Positions 35,567-47,325 of a DNA stretch of 51,625 bases are shown here, one piece after another. Location of the stretch: positions 1-51,625 of the forward strand of contig NZ_MCZK01000122.1 in assembly GCF_002875945.1 (NCBI RefSeq), read 5' to 3'. The notes below the pieces were generated by a model. That model searched no databases and was not told where the DNA came from. It saw only the letters and a list, made by a program, of their open reading frames with translations. The DNA comes from Vibrio lentus. GTDB lineage: Bacteria > Pseudomonadota > Gammaproteobacteria > Enterobacterales > Vibrionaceae. Both the position numbers and the translations under genes were made by a program. Every line of letters begins with the position of its first letter. Positions within the stretch are counted from its first letter, which is position 1.

Positions 35567-36976
35567 ATGAAACTAAAACGCACCTTAGTGGCTTCTGCAA
35601 TGGCAAGCCTAGCTCTATTTCCCTTTGCAAGTTCAGCAATGGAAAAAGCCGATCTGATGATTACCGACGCCATGGTGCTAACCATGAATCAAGATAAAAC
35701 GGTTTATGAGAGCGGTACTGTTGTCGTAAAAGACAATAAAATCATCGCTGTTGGTGATGCTTCCCTAGAGAAGCAGTACCAAGCGAAGCAAGTTTTAGAT
35801 GTTGATGGTGATATCGTGATGCCGGGTCTCATCAATACTCACACCCACGTATCAATGACCGTGTTTCGTTCATTAGCCGATGATGTGCCAGACCGCCTTC
35901 ACCGTTATATCTTCCCTCTAGAAAAGAAGTTGGTGTCACGCGACATGGTACGTATTGGTGCCAACCTAGGTAACGTCGAAATGGTAAAAGGCGGTGTGAC
36001 CACTTACGCTGACATGTACTACTTTGAAGATGAAGTAGCAAAAACCGTCGATAAGATCGGTATGCGTGCCATCCTTGGTGAGACCGTGATTAAATTCCCA
36101 GTCGCTGATGCTGCCAACGCAGAAGAAGGCATCCAATACGCGCTGAACTTCATTGAAGAATACAAAGACCATCCGCGTATCACACCCGCGTTTGCCCCAC
36201 ATGCGCCTTATACAAACACGACTGAGATCCTGCAGAAAATTTCTAAACTCTCTTTAGAGTTAGATGTGCCAGTGATGATTCACCTTGCAGAATCACACCG
36301 TGAAGAAGAGAAAATCGCAGAGCGTTCAGATGGGCTATCACCGGTTCAATACATGGACAGCATTGGCGCATTGAACAAAAACCTGGTTGGTGCACACATG
36401 ATCCTAGTAGACGATCATGATATCGAACTGGTGAAAAAATCAGACATGGGCGTAGCGCATAACATGAGTGCCAATATCAAATCAGCGAAAGGCGTATCCC
36501 CTGCCCTTAAGATGTACGACGAAAACGTTCGTATTGGTTTAGGTACCGATGGACCAATGTCTGGTAACACACTGAGCACCATTGATGAGTTCAACCAAGT
36601 GGCTAAAGTTCACAAGCTGGTAAACAAAGATCGTGCAGCAATGCCGCCGATCAAAGTGATCGACATGGCGACAATGGGCGCAGCAAAAGCGCTACACATG
36701 GAAGATAAGATCGGTTCTCTTGAAGCAGGCAAGCTTGCCGACATCATAGTGATCGATACGAAAGCGCCGAACATGGTTCCGGTATACAACCCATACTCAG
36801 CTTTAGTGTATTCAGCGAACTCAGGTAACGTTCGCCACAGCATCGTTGATGGAAAGATCATCATGCAAGATCGCGATATGCTAACCGTCGATGAAGACAA
36901 GATTCGTCAAGAAGCACTCGATTTCACCAAAGTCGTCCGTAAAACGGTAATTGAATCTGGTGAAGTTGTTCAATAA
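35567..36976 (+). CDS. Secreted amidohydrolase (Atz/Trz, MtaD-like family)
   Basis: This metal-dependent hydrolase of the amidohydrolase superfamily probably deaminates or dechlorinates ring compounds; its substrate is unknown. Metal ligands appear in INTHTHVSM (HxH), IHLAESHREE, VGAHMILVDD and LGTDGPMSGN. The start is placed at MKLKRTLVASAM, giving a signal peptide (through FASSA) and 469 residues. The usual family members are cytoplasmic, so periplasmic export is an unusual feature. It resembles methylthioadenosine/SAH deaminases. It stands alone between divergent rnr and convergent motX. Confidence 0.8.
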   Translation: MKLKRTLVASAMASLALFPFASSAMEKADLMITDAMVLTMNQDKTVYESGTVVVKDNKIIAVGDASLEKQYQAKQVLDVDGDIVMPGLINTHTHVSMTVFRSLADDVPDRLHRYIFPLEKKLVSRDMVRIGANLGNVEMVKGGVTTYADMYYFEDEVAKTVDKIGMRAILGETVIKFPVADAANAEEGIQYALNFIEEYKDHPRITPAFAPHAPYTNTTEILQKISKLSLELDVPVMIHLAESHREEEKIAERSDGLSPVQYMDSIGALNKNLVGAHMILVDDHDIELVKKSDMGVAHNMSANIKSAKGVSPALKMYDENVRIGLGTDGPMSGNTLSTIDEFNQVAKVHKLVNKDRAAMPPIKVIDMATMGAAKALHMEDKIGSLEAGKLADIIVIDTKAPNMVPVYNPYSALVYSANSGNVRHSIVDGKIIMQDRDMLTVDEDKIRQEALDFTKVVRKTVIESGEVVQ

Positions 36977-37013
36977 CGCCACCGAATGAGATAAACGGTT
37001 TTCCGTTCAGATC

Positions 37014-37108
37014 AAAAAAGGCCTCATAGGTGTCTACCTACGAGGCCTTTTTATATCGATATCTTTCTCGATCAAGATCGATGATTAACGAGTGCAGTCG
37101 TTAATCAT
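37014..37108. terminator. Convergent terminators between the amidohydrolase gene and motX
   Basis: Two hairpins lie between convergent genes. GGCCTC/GAGGCC with inner TAGGT/ACCTA (37020-37047), flanked by A and T runs, terminates the plus-strand gene. ATGATTAACGA/TCGTTAATCAT (37081-37108), an 11-bp stem with a 6-base loop, lies next to the motX end. Confidence 0.75.
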
Positions 37109-37130
37109 CAACCTTAATTAATATTCGTCA

Positions 37131-37766
37131 TTACCAGAACACATCTCGGCGTTTTGCTCGAGCAATAATATTGTCTGGCATTCTCCGCTCCAAACCGCTT
37201 CGAAGCACAGTAATACGTTTGTGTTGCCTATCATCCGCGGTCACCGAGTTATATAACCAGCGGTAAGCATCTTCATAATCTAACGGGCTACCGTAATCAC
37301 GCAGTAAGAGTTCCGCTAAGTGAATGCTTGCACTTAGGTTACCCATAGAGGCCGCTTCACGTAGGTACGGAATTGCACGCTCTTTGTCTTGTTGAACCAA
37401 GGTTCCACGAGAATAATAACGACCCAGTTGCTCTAGTGCTGCGGGTAAACCTTGATGCGCTGCGTTTTCCATATAGTAAAGACCAAGCTCTACATCTTGT
37501 GGCACACACACACCCCACGCCAGCATATCACCGTATAAAAACTCATAAGAAGGCAAGCTAATACGCGTTGCACGAGCAACGATATCTTCTACTAACTGGC
37601 ACTTATCCGCTTTCACACGCTCTAGATGTCGATTATTTTCGATTAATTTAATCAGTTCAGCTTCTGTATATATTGGAACGGGCTCTCCCACATCAGCCAA
37701 ATTTGCATGACTCAAGGGTGAGCTCAGCGCCATTATTAATGAAGCTGCCACAATTCGTAGCTTCAT
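37131..37766 (-). CDS. motX: Sodium-driven polar flagellar protein MotX
   Basis: MotX, with MotY, forms the T ring of the Na+-driven polar flagellar motor in Vibrio and helps hold PomA/PomB. The 211-residue protein has a signal peptide (MKLRIVAASLIMALSSPLSHA) and Sel1-type repeats (VELGLYYMENAAHQGLPAALEQLGRYYS, then ERAIPYLREAASMGNLSASIHLAELL). The start is set at MKLRIV; four residues earlier is less likely. Convergent hairpins close it. A sigma-28-type promoter lies about 100 bp upstream. Confidence 0.93.
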   Translation of the reverse strand: MKLRIVAASLIMALSSPLSHANLADVGEPVPIYTEAELIKLIENNRHLERVKADKCQLVEDIVARATRISLPSYEFLYGDMLAWGVCVPQDVELGLYYMENAAHQGLPAALEQLGRYYSRGTLVQQDKERAIPYLREAASMGNLSASIHLAELLLRDYGSPLDYEDAYRWLYNSVTADDRQHKRITVLRSGLERRMPDNIIARAKRRDVFW

Positions 37767-37839
37767 ACCTGCACTCAATTATCTGTCGCTAAAGTTATCT
37801 ATTTCTTATTGGCTACCGAAGTAGACGCCCAAAAATAGG

Positions 37840-38010
37840 GTGAACTTCACTTTCCATGATATCTGTATCGGCAACAACCTTGATGGCTTTAGACAAAACT
37901 TGCCGCTAATGGGCAATATTTTGCCAGATGAAGTTCAAAAGATCATCACCCAAAACTTAGATGCTAAATTGCAGGTATTAAAAAGCCGACTTAACAAAGT
38001 CGGCTTTTAG
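37840..38010 (+). pseudogene. Possible small gene or gene fragment (56 aa)
   Basis: A GTG-started plus-strand frame in the motX-purA gap encodes 56 residues with protein-like composition: MNFTFHDICIGNNLDGFRQN, then an amphipathic helix (LPDEVQKIITQNLDAKLQVL). Its last residues and stop lie inside a terminator hairpin. No ribosome site is obvious. It may be the tail of a degraded gene or chance. It overlaps the motX promoter candidate on the other strand. Confidence 0.3.
37865..37891 (-). promoter_or_regulatory. Sigma-28 (FliA) promoter of motX
   Basis: On the minus strand TAAAGCCA-N11-GCCGATAC matches the flagellar sigma-28 consensus TAAAGTTT-N11-GCCGATAA at the key TAAAG and GCCGATA positions, with exact spacing. 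It lies about 100 bp upstream of the motX ATG. Late flagellar motor genes are usually in this class. Confidence 0.65.
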
Positions 38011-38086
38011 AAAACTATTTCATTATCAGAGTACTTCAATTATCAAAGCACTTTAATTACCACAGTACGGTTTGTGCTGTGGTAAT
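37980..38086. terminator. Two hairpins downstream of purA
   Basis: ATTACCACAG/CTGTGGTAAT (38056-38086) and AAAAGCCGACTT/AAGTCGGCTTTT (37981-38008) follow the purA stop on the minus strand. The second has a 12-bp stem, a 4-base loop and T/A runs on both sides and is a good terminator in either direction. Confidence 0.8.
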
Positions 38087-38099
38087 CACTCAGCAGGCA

Positions 38100-39437
<1,338 letters not shown>

Positions 39438-39588
39438 TTAAAAATGGATTCTAGCACTGAATCACACTTCTTGCAGTCACTTTTTGTTCATAAACGTTAA
39501 CGCTGTACAAAAACAAACCAGCCATAACTGGAGGCGAACGTGTAAAGATACTGATATCATTACTTTTTTATAGACAAAAGGCAGAACC

Positions 39589-39777
39589 ATGTCTCAATCA
39601 ATTTGGCTCGCTATTGGGCTCGTTCTTATTGTTGAAGGGCTCGGCCCCTTGATTGCACCCAATGGCTGGAGAAACATGGTTGCTCAGCTAAGCCAACAAC
39701 CAGACACGCAACTGCGCCGTATTGGCGGCTGTCTTGTGGTTGCCGGTGCCGTTATCGCTTTCATGACCTACCGCTAG
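39589..39777 (+). CDS. DUF2065 family inner-membrane protein (YjeT-like)
   Basis: The 62-residue product has two membrane helices (IWLAIGLVLIVEGLGPLIA and GGCLVVAGAVIAFM) separated by a short polar loop with a QPDTQLRRIGG motif. This matches the YjeT/DUF2065 family, often found next to purA and hflC. It is on the opposite strand here, divergent from purA. Function is unknown. Confidence 0.8.
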   Translation: MSQSIWLAIGLVLIVEGLGPLIAPNGWRNMVAQLSQQPDTQLRRIGGCLVVAGAVIAFMTYR

Positions 39778-39862
39778 GTTTCTAAAGCACGGAGCGGTTA
39801 CTCATCCTCCCTTGAACATTTAATGGTCAACCTACCGTCTTCAGTCTTCAGCGAATAAAAAC

Positions 39863-39890
39863 AAAAAGGCTCCCATACTGGGAGCCTTTT
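39863..39890. terminator. Bidirectional terminator between hflC and the DUF2065 gene
   Basis: AAAAGGCTCCCA and TGGGAGCCTTTT form a 12-bp stem with a 3-base loop (TAC) and A/T runs on both sides. It can close both the minus-strand hfl operon and the plus-strand DUF2065 gene. Confidence 0.85.
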
Positions 39891-39941
39891 AAGTTTTAAC
39901 GTATTTTGCTTATTGAGCTAAGCATTCGCTAACGCATCAGC

Positions 39942-40919
39942 TTATTTTGCTGGAGCGCCGCTCGCTTGATTCATGTATTGGAAGAAGTCAGTCTTCGGAT
40001 CCAGTACTAGAATGTCGCTCTTATCGCTAAATGATGTCTCATAAGCTTGCAATGAACGCATGAAGCCATAGAACTCAGGATCTTTGCTGAACGCATCAGA
40101 GTAGATCTTCGCTGCTTCTGCATCTGCATCACCACGAGTGATTCGAGCTGTACGGTCAGCTTCTGCAAGAACTGTTGCTACTTCTAGCTCAGCTTGAGCA
40201 CGGATAACTTCTGCTTTCTCACGACCTTGTGAACGGTGTCTACGAGCAACCGACTCACGTTCTGCACGCATACGGCGGTAGATAGATTCACTGATTTCGT
40301 CAGGAAGGTTAATCTTCTTCATTCGGAAATCAACAACTTCAACACCTAAATCAGCCATCGCACTTTCTGCCGTTCCAGACAAAACGTTTTCCATGATCTT
40401 ATCGCGTTCGCCATCAACTTCTAGTGCTTCTGCAGCCGCTACCGTTGTGACAACTTCGCTATCAGCAGAGTCTGGCAGGATGTCCTTATTACGAGGACCT
40501 GACACGATCTGCTTAATTTCACGAGAACCAATTTCAGAACGAAGAACATCTGTCACTTTACGCTCAAGAAGTGCTTCTGCCGTCATGATATTGCCGCCGC
40601 CAGTACTCAGATAAAAACGTCCAAAATCAGCAATACGCCATTTTGCGTAAGTATCAATTAGAACGTCTTTTTTCTCTGATGTTACGAAACGGTCAGAACG
40701 ACCATCCATCGTTTGAATACGAGCATCAAGTACTTTTACGCGATCAAACATAGGCAGTTTAAAGTGCAAGCCTGGTTCATAGATTCGCGATACGCCGTTG
40801 TCATCGAGAACTCGACCAAAACGAATTACCATGCCACGTTCGCCTTCTTGAATCACAAATAGTGACATCAGTAGAAGGGCAATCGTCACAACTAATACAG
40901 GGATCATTAATTTACGCAT
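39942..40919 (-). CDS. hflC: HflC, modulator of FtsH protease
   Basis: HflC and HflK form the membrane SPFH/band-7 complex that surrounds and regulates FtsH. The 325-residue protein has an N-terminal membrane anchor (LMIPVLVVTIALLLMSLFVI) and a periplasmic band-7 domain (GERGMVIRFGRV, then LHFKLPMFDRVKVLDARIQ). A long helical tail (SVARRHRSQGREKAEVIRAQ) completes it. It follows hflK by 2 bp. It is the last gene of its operon. Confidence 0.96.
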   Translation of the reverse strand: MRKLMIPVLVVTIALLLMSLFVIQEGERGMVIRFGRVLDDNGVSRIYEPGLHFKLPMFDRVKVLDARIQTMDGRSDRFVTSEKKDVLIDTYAKWRIADFGRFYLSTGGGNIMTAEALLERKVTDVLRSEIGSREIKQIVSGPRNKDILPDSADSEVVTTVAAAEALEVDGERDKIMENVLSGTAESAMADLGVEVVDFRMKKINLPDEISESIYRRMRAERESVARRHRSQGREKAEVIRAQAELEVATVLAEADRTARITRGDADAEAAKIYSDAFSKDPEFYGFMRSLQAYETSFSDKSDILVLDPKTDFFQYMNQASGAPAK

Positions 40920-40921
40920 TA

Positions 40922-42124
40922 TTAGTATCTCCCTTGGCGTGAACTGTCTGAACGAGTTTGAGTGCTAGACTTTGGATCCGCTTGAGTTTCTAACTCAATT
41001 TGATCGTAAGTTGATGATGCTTTTGCAGGGCGAGTGCCCGACTGAGAACCACCTTGTGCGCCTAGCTTATCAATTGGTAGATATAGCAAGTTACCACTTG
41101 ATTCTGAATCAATCAGGACTTTCGATGTGCTTGAGTACACTTTTTCCATTGTATCTAGGTACATACGGTTACGTGTTACTTCAGGAGCTGCTTGGTATTC
41201 AGGTAGCAGTTTCTCGAACTGAGCCACTTGACCTAAAGCACCATTCACTGTGCGCTCTGAGTAACCCACCGCTTCTTTCTTCAAACGCTCAGCACGACCT
41301 GTTGCCTTTGGAAGAATGTCATTTCGGTAAGCTTCAGCTTCACGCTCGAAACGTTCTTCATCCTCACGAGCCGCGATAGCATCATCAAATGCATCTTTCA
41401 CTTGCTCAGGTGGACGTGCTGACTGGAAGTTCACGTCAACAATCAGAATACCCATGTCGTAGCTATCAATAATACGGTTCAACGTTTCTTGAGTGCTTTG
41501 ACGAATCTGTTGACGACCACTTGTCAGGATACTATCCATTAGTGAGTCACCAATTACCGCACGAAGCGCAGAATCGGTTGCTTGGCGTAAACTGTCGTCT
41601 GCATTCGTTACACGATACAAGTACTTGTATGGGTCAGAAACACGGTATTGAACACCCATTTCAACGGTCACAACGTTTTCATCTTTCGTTAGCATCGTGC
41701 CAGCAGCACGTAGAGAACGAATTGCTTGAACGTTTACTAGTTGCTCATCTTTGATTTCATCGATGAAGCGTGGGTGCCAGTTAAGACCAGGCTCTTCGAT
41801 ACGGTCGAACTGACCCAATCGAAGTACTACTGCTCTTTCTGCTTCGCCAACGGTGTAGAAACCAGCGAAGAACCAGATAGCAATCGCAATGACAGCAATG
41901 ACACCAAAGCCAATCGCACCGCCACCACCGATAGATGGCCCGTTACCGTTGCCACCTTTTTTACCAAACTTGCCACCTAACTTTTGACTTAGTTTACTAA
42001 ACACTTCGTCTAAGTCTGGCGGTCCTTGATCTCGGCCGCCGCGATTATTGTTCTTACCCCAAGGGTCATTATCGCGGCCGTTATTATCGCCGTTGTTGTT
42101 ATTTCCAGGCTCATTCCACGCCAT
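40922..42124 (-). CDS. hflK: HflK, modulator of FtsH protease
   Basis: HflK is HflC's partner. The 400-residue protein has a long cytoplasmic N-terminus rich in Asn and Gly (GNNNNGDNNGRDNDPWG), a single membrane helix (IGFGVIAVIAIAIWFFAGF), the band-7 domain (EAERAVVLRLGQFDRIEEPG) and a coiled-coil tail. The last 60 residues are Ser/Gln-rich and probably disordered. It sits between hflX (27 bp upstream) and hflC. Confidence 0.96.
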   Translation of the reverse strand: MAWNEPGNNNNGDNNGRDNDPWGKNNNRGGRDQGPPDLDEVFSKLSQKLGGKFGKKGGNGNGPSIGGGGAIGFGVIAVIAIAIWFFAGFYTVGEAERAVVLRLGQFDRIEEPGLNWHPRFIDEIKDEQLVNVQAIRSLRAAGTMLTKDENVVTVEMGVQYRVSDPYKYLYRVTNADDSLRQATDSALRAVIGDSLMDSILTSGRQQIRQSTQETLNRIIDSYDMGILIVDVNFQSARPPEQVKDAFDDAIAAREDEERFEREAEAYRNDILPKATGRAERLKKEAVGYSERTVNGALGQVAQFEKLLPEYQAAPEVTRNRMYLDTMEKVYSSTSKVLIDSESSGNLLYLPIDKLGAQGGSQSGTRPAKASSTYDQIELETQADPKSSTQTRSDSSRQGRY

Positions 42125-42151
42125 TAGAAAGCTCCATCATTTGATATGACG

Positions 42152-43459
42152 TTATACTGTAGCAGTCTCTTTGGTAACGATAAAGTCACCTAAGAGCGCC
42201 CCTTCTCTTTTTTCAAGTTTAGACCAATCTATTTGTTGCATTCGGATATCTATCAACAAGTTACCATTTTCATCATACTCTTCCTGTTGAATACATTTCA
42301 TCTCAAAGAATAAGCTGCGAATACGGCCCTGATGTTGATGTGGAATACACAACCGGAATTGAACCATCTGACTCGCTAAACGCTCAGTTAAAGCTTCAAA
42401 CAGCAGTTCAATACCTTCTCCTTCCATTGCAGAAACCCAAACAGCGCGAGGAGCGCCCTCTTCGTCTCTTTCAATTCGAGGTTTTTGGTCTTCCATGCAG
42501 TCAATTTTGTTCATGACCACAAGGGTTGGCACTTCATGAGCATCGATTTCTTCTAATACTTCATGAACAGCCTGAATGTTCTCACGAAAGCGGTCATCAC
42601 TGGCATCAACAACATGTAACAAAATGTCAGCTTCCTGCGTCTCTTGTAACGTAGCCTTGAACGCAGCGACCAGATCGTGCGGTAGATGACGGATAAAACC
42701 TACGGTATCTGCGAGAATTGCAGGCCCGACATCTGCCAATTCAATCTTACGTAGTGTTGGGTCTAGGGTTGCAAACAGTTGGTCTGCTGCATAAACACCT
42801 GCACTAGTGATTCGATTGAAAAGTGTTGATTTCCCTGCGTTGGTATAACCAACCAAAGAAATTGTTGGGATTTCAGCTCGATTACGAGCACGTCGTCCTT
42901 GTTCACGCTGCTTAGCCACTTTCGCTAAACGACGTAATATCGCTTTTATACGGTCACGCAACAAACGTCGATCGGTTTCCAGTTGAGTTTCACCTGGACC
43001 ACGAAGACCAATACCACCTTTCTGCCTTTCAAGGTGAGTCCAACCACGAATCAATCGAGTAGAGATATGACGAAGCTGAGCGAGCTCAACTTGTAGCTTA
43101 CCTTCATGAGTTCGCGCACGTTGTGCAAAGATATCTAAGATCAAACCCGTGCGATCAATCACACGACATTTACACAATTGCTCGAGGTTGCGCTCTTGGG
43201 CAGGAGAGAGGGAGTGGTTAAAAATCACAATTTCAGCACCGGTCAGCTGAACAGCTTGTGCGATTTCTAGGGCTTTACCTTCTCCAACGTAGTATTTAGG
43301 GAGTGGGGATTGTCGACTACCAGTAATCACTTGTAGCGTTTCTACCCCCGCTGAGGAGACCAGCATTTCACATTCGCTCAGGTCTTCCCATTCTCCCTCT
43401 TGCGTGAAGTTGATATGAACAAGTACGGCTCGCTCGCCGGATTCATAACGGTCAAACAA
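42152..43459 (-). CDS. hflX: HflX, ribosome-associated GTPase
   Basis: HflX splits stalled 70S ribosomes during heat stress. The 435-residue protein has the N-terminal HflX domain with its nucleotide-binding helix (SPAQERNLEQL) and GGIGLRGPGETQLETD. The G domain follows: GYTNAGKSTLFN (G1), DTVGF (G3) and VMNKID (G4). It is 44 bp after hfq, the standard miaA-hfq-hflX-hflK-hflC order. Confidence 0.96.
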   Translation of the reverse strand: MFDRYESGERAVLVHINFTQEGEWEDLSECEMLVSSAGVETLQVITGSRQSPLPKYYVGEGKALEIAQAVQLTGAEIVIFNHSLSPAQERNLEQLCKCRVIDRTGLILDIFAQRARTHEGKLQVELAQLRHISTRLIRGWTHLERQKGGIGLRGPGETQLETDRRLLRDRIKAILRRLAKVAKQREQGRRARNRAEIPTISLVGYTNAGKSTLFNRITSAGVYAADQLFATLDPTLRKIELADVGPAILADTVGFIRHLPHDLVAAFKATLQETQEADILLHVVDASDDRFRENIQAVHEVLEEIDAHEVPTLVVMNKIDCMEDQKPRIERDEEGAPRAVWVSAMEGEGIELLFEALTERLASQMVQFRLCIPHQHQGRIRSLFFEMKCIQQEEYDENGNLLIDIRMQQIDWSKLEKREGALLGDFIVTKETATV

Positions 43460-43503
43460 GCAACCAACTCCTTATTACAGCGCAAGCTGTATTATTTGAA
43501 CGA

Positions 43504-43797
<294 letters not shown>

Positions 43798-43959
43798 TTA
43801 TTTAGCTAGTGGTGCACAAAAAGGTGCGGCCTTTGCATCTGAGCTAAACGAATAAAAAAACTCCGTTGTTATTGAAAGGCTGTGATTTTTAAAAGCCTCA
43901 ATAACTGATCCTTTCCAGAGTATATTCACGCAAAAGCGATCACATTATACACAGCAATA

Positions 43960-44892
43960 CTAATCAGATGCTATTGCATCTGAAAGAGTTTCTAACGCGT
44001 GTTCAATGTTTTCGCTATCTAACCAAGTTAAATCATCCCAACTGCGTAACCAGGTGATTTGTCGCTTGGCCAATTGACGGGTTGCACAGACACCACGGAA
44101 AACCGCTTCGTCTAAATCACAATTCCCATCTAAATAGTCCCACATCTGCCTATAACCAACGCATCGGATCGATGGCAGTTCAGGATGAAGATCTTCTCTG
44201 GCGTACAACGCCTTCATTTCATCTTCAAAACCCGCTTCTATCATCTTTTCGAAACGCAGCTCAATGCGGCGATGGAGTTCTTTCCTTTCCTTGGGAGCTA
44301 TTGCAAATTGTTTTACACGAAATGGCAGGCTATCGCCTTTCGTTTGAGTTAGCTCTGTTAATGTTTTACCCGAAATTCGGTAAACTTCCAATGCCCTTGA
44401 AAGCCTTTGTGGATCATTTGGGTGTATTCTTTCAGCGGATACGGGATCTATCTCTCTTAATTGATCGTGTAATGCCTGCCAACCCTGTTCGATAGACTCC
44501 GCTTCAATCTGCTTACGAATCTCCTGATCCGCTGCTGGTAGCGGCGATAAACCTTCCAACAATGCCTTGTAGTAGAGCATTGTGCCACCAACAAGCAGCG
44601 GGATTTTGCCTTCCGCTACAATGGCATTCATTTCATTGATCGCATCACGACGAAAATCTGCCGCAGAATACGCTTCGCTTGGATCAAGAATATCAATCAA
44701 GCGATGAGGCGCGAGCGCGAGCTCTTCCGCATCCGGTTTAGCGGTGCCGATATCCATGTCTTTGTAAACCAATGCCGAATCGACACTGATGATCTCTACC
44801 GGATACTTCTGACGTAAGCGGATAGCTAAATCTGTTTTTCCTGATGCCGTTGGGCCCATTAAAAACAACGCTAAAGGTAATTTTTCAGTCAT
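43960..44892 (-). CDS. miaA: tRNA dimethylallyltransferase
   Basis: MiaA attaches a dimethylallyl group to A37 of tRNAs that read codons starting with U. The 310-residue protein has the P loop [27 protein letters not shown], and [34 protein letters not shown] and [14 protein letters not shown] complete the signature. All family motifs are present. It lies upstream of hfq. Confidence 0.97.
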   Translation of the reverse strand: MTEKLPLALFLMGPTASGKTDLAIRLRQKYPVEIISVDSALVYKDMDIGTAKPDAEELALAPHRLIDILDPSEAYSAADFRRDAINEMNAIVAEGKIPLLVGGTMLYYKALLEGLSPLPAADQEIRKQIEAESIEQGWQALHDQLREIDPVSAERIHPNDPQRLSRALEVYRISGKTLTELTQTKGDSLPFRVKQFAIAPKERKELHRRIELRFEKMIEAGFEDEMKALYAREDLHPELPSIRCVGYRQMWDYLDGNCDLDEAVFRGVCATRQLAKRQITWLRSWDDLTWLDSENIEHALETLSDAIASD

Positions 44893-45033
44893 GATATTTT
44901 GTATTGGTTTCTCTGTTATAGCGCTTTATAGCAAAGGGCTTTTTTGTCGCAAAAATACGTATTGTTGCGAAGATCAATGTCGTCGCAAAAAGTTAAACCG
45001 TCAATAAACTTAAGTCTTTAAATCGATAAACGA

Positions 45034-47274
45034 CTAAGCCATAAAAGCCGCAATGGTCGCTGAAAAGTCGATAGGATTAACAAATTCGGGATCATCTAAT
45101 GGAAGTAGACCATGCCAAAGTTGCTCAAGTTCCCCAACTAGTTGAACCGCTTCAGATAAAGTGTAGTCGTTTTTTACTTGTGCTGTCTGAATCCCGATCC
45201 AGCTAACCAGTAATGGTAACGTATCGTTAGAAAAGCTGTGACCTTGAGTTTCCGAGGCCTGAGCGTTTATTGAAGCCGCGTACGATAACAGATCTGGGAT
45301 CAAAATTTGTAAGTTTTGCTGCCTCAGAGGAGAAGGTACTCCCATCACCATGATCGCTTCGTTATTCCTAGCTTTAAGCTCGATACCAAGCACGGACAGC
45401 ATTGGGCTTAGCGCCTTAGCGACACCGACTAAGTCAGCGCCTAATTTGATTGATAAAGGCACCAACAACGGCTGGCTTTTTAACGCCCCTTCTCGCGTAT
45501 CAAGTTGGCCAATCACACGTAGCAATTCTGCTTTGGCTAGAGACACCAATACGCTGCCGTTTTTATTTCCCATCACCAAATATTGGCGTTCCACTACTGA
45601 GACTGCTTTGCCTAAGTCCGTCACAGGTGCTCTTGGCTTTAAGTGAACAGGATTCTGTTGAGCAGGCTGAGTTTCTTTATTTTCTATGTTGTCTCTGGTT
45701 TCTACTGGTGCCACATCCTCTTGAGGATATGATAGAGCTACAACTTGATCATCAAAATCTGGCGTTTTCAGAAGCTCTTTGTAGGCTTTGACTTCGCGCT
45801 TAGAAGGCGCGGGTTCAGCATGATGTTGATTGGGTTCTTTTTCTTTTCTCGGAGCAGGTCGAGATTCAATCCACTCTTGACGAGGAGAGCCGGTAAAGCT
45901 GGTTTCGCGAGCCGACGAATCTCTGCTAGCTGAACTCATGTTAGTTGACGAATCTAAGTTGCTTGAAGAGCCCCGGCTAGACGATGAACCTCGGTTTTCT
46001 GGTGCGCTATAGTGTTGCCCAGCATCGTTAACGCTGTGCTGCTGGTTATCATAAACCTGCTCAGATTCGGCTTTTCTTGGATAGGTCGGCGTCTGCTCAA
46101 TGGCATGTCGCAGCCTCTCAAAGATCGGTGTTTGATCCGAATTAGTCGGCGCAGTGCTTTCTGGTTCAGAGAAAGTCGTAACATCCCCTGTTTCAGACAT
46201 CGAACCATCTTGTTGATAATTTGGCGATTCTGACTGATGAAATGCCGATTGATTGATCGGCGCTGCATCAATTTGTTTGCTTTGTGCTAAGCCATCACTC
46301 AATGCTTGGTAGATAAAGTCGTGCACAAGGCGAGCTTGATGGAAGCGCACTTCATGTTTTGCAGGGTGAACATTCACATCGACTTGATGCGGGTCTAGCT
46401 CAATGAACAACACATAGGTCGCAAATTGGTCTGGGCGTAGGCTAGTCTCATAGCTTTGACGAATCGCATGATTGATCAGCTTGTCGCGCATCATACGACC
46501 GTTCACATAGCAGTATTGCAGATCGCTTTGCTGCCTTGCTCCTTCAGGCGTGGTGATCCAGCCATGAAGTTTTAGGCCTTGATGTTCTAGCTCAATCTTA
46601 AGCATATGACGAACAAAAGGATTGCCACATACCGCTGCGATACGCTTTTCTGCTTGAACTTGCGTTTTGGCAGCACGGTACTGACGAATCATTTTACCGT
46701 TATGGCGAAGGTTGATCGTCACATCAAAGCGGCTCAATGCGATGCGCTTGAGTAACTCATCGATATGCGTGAATTCGGTTTTCTCAGTACGCAAAAACTT
46801 ACGGCGCGCTGGTGTGTTGAAGAACAGATCCAACACTTCAACCGAGGTACCAATGGGATGCGCGGCAGGCTGTAGTTTCACCTGCATATCACGACCTTCA
46901 CTGTGCGCTGCCCAAGCTTGATCTTGAGTCGCAGGGCGTGAAGTCATGGTTAAGCGTGCAACAGAGCTGATACTCGCCAACGCTTCGCCACGGAAACCCA
47001 GGCTGACGATCGCCTCGAGGTCATCAAGGGTATGGATCTTTGAGGTAGCATGACGACTCAGCGCCAAGGCAAGTTCATCTTTAACGATGCCCTTGCCGTT
47101 GTCACGAACTCGGATCATCTTGGCGCCACCTTTCTCGATATCAATATCGATACGTGTCGCACCTGAATCCAAACTGTTCTCTACCAACTCTTTCACAACA
47201 GAAGCTGGTCTTTCTACCACTTCACCCGCTGCGATTTGGTTAGCTAACCGAGCTGGCAGTATTTTGATCGTCAT
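45034..47274 (-). CDS. mutL: DNA mismatch repair protein MutL
   Basis: MutL links MutS recognition to MutH incision. The N-terminal GHKL ATPase domain has [26 protein letters not shown] and [11 protein letters not shown] Ser- and Gln-rich linker of roughly 200 residues (about 330-560) separates it from the C-terminal dimerisation domain. At 746 residues it is longer than E. coli MutL (615), and the excess lies in this linker, which has short Ser/Arg repeats. No endonuclease metal motif (DQHAxxE) is visible, as expected where MutH is present. Confidence 0.96.
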   Translation of the reverse strand: MTIKILPARLANQIAAGEVVERPASVVKELVENSLDSGATRIDIDIEKGGAKMIRVRDNGKGIVKDELALALSRHATSKIHTLDDLEAIVSLGFRGEALASISSVARLTMTSRPATQDQAWAAHSEGRDMQVKLQPAAHPIGTSVEVLDLFFNTPARRKFLRTEKTEFTHIDELLKRIALSRFDVTINLRHNGKMIRQYRAAKTQVQAEKRIAAVCGNPFVRHMLKIELEHQGLKLHGWITTPEGARQQSDLQYCYVNGRMMRDKLINHAIRQSYETSLRPDQFATYVLFIELDPHQVDVNVHPAKHEVRFHQARLVHDFIYQALSDGLAQSKQIDAAPINQSAFHQSESPNYQQDGSMSETGDVTTFSEPESTAPTNSDQTPIFERLRHAIEQTPTYPRKAESEQVYDNQQHSVNDAGQHYSAPENRGSSSSRGSSSNLDSSTNMSSASRDSSARETSFTGSPRQEWIESRPAPRKEKEPNQHHAEPAPSKREVKAYKELLKTPDFDDQVVALSYPQEDVAPVETRDNIENKETQPAQQNPVHLKPRAPVTDLGKAVSVVERQYLVMGNKNGSVLVSLAKAELLRVIGQLDTREGALKSQPLLVPLSIKLGADLVGVAKALSPMLSVLGIELKARNNEAIMVMGVPSPLRQQNLQILIPDLLSYAASINAQASETQGHSFSNDTLPLLVSWIGIQTAQVKNDYTLSEAVQLVGELEQLWHGLLPLDDPEFVNPIDFSATIAAFMA

Positions 47275-47325
47275 ATTTATAGCTACCTTACTGCCACTGA
47301 TGGAAACATGTCTGCGTTAAAAAGC

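Noticed and set aside
37925..37945. GG-N9-GC resembling a sigma-54 promoter before motX
   Set aside because: Spacing is 9, not 10, and the sigma-28-type match with exact spacing is better.
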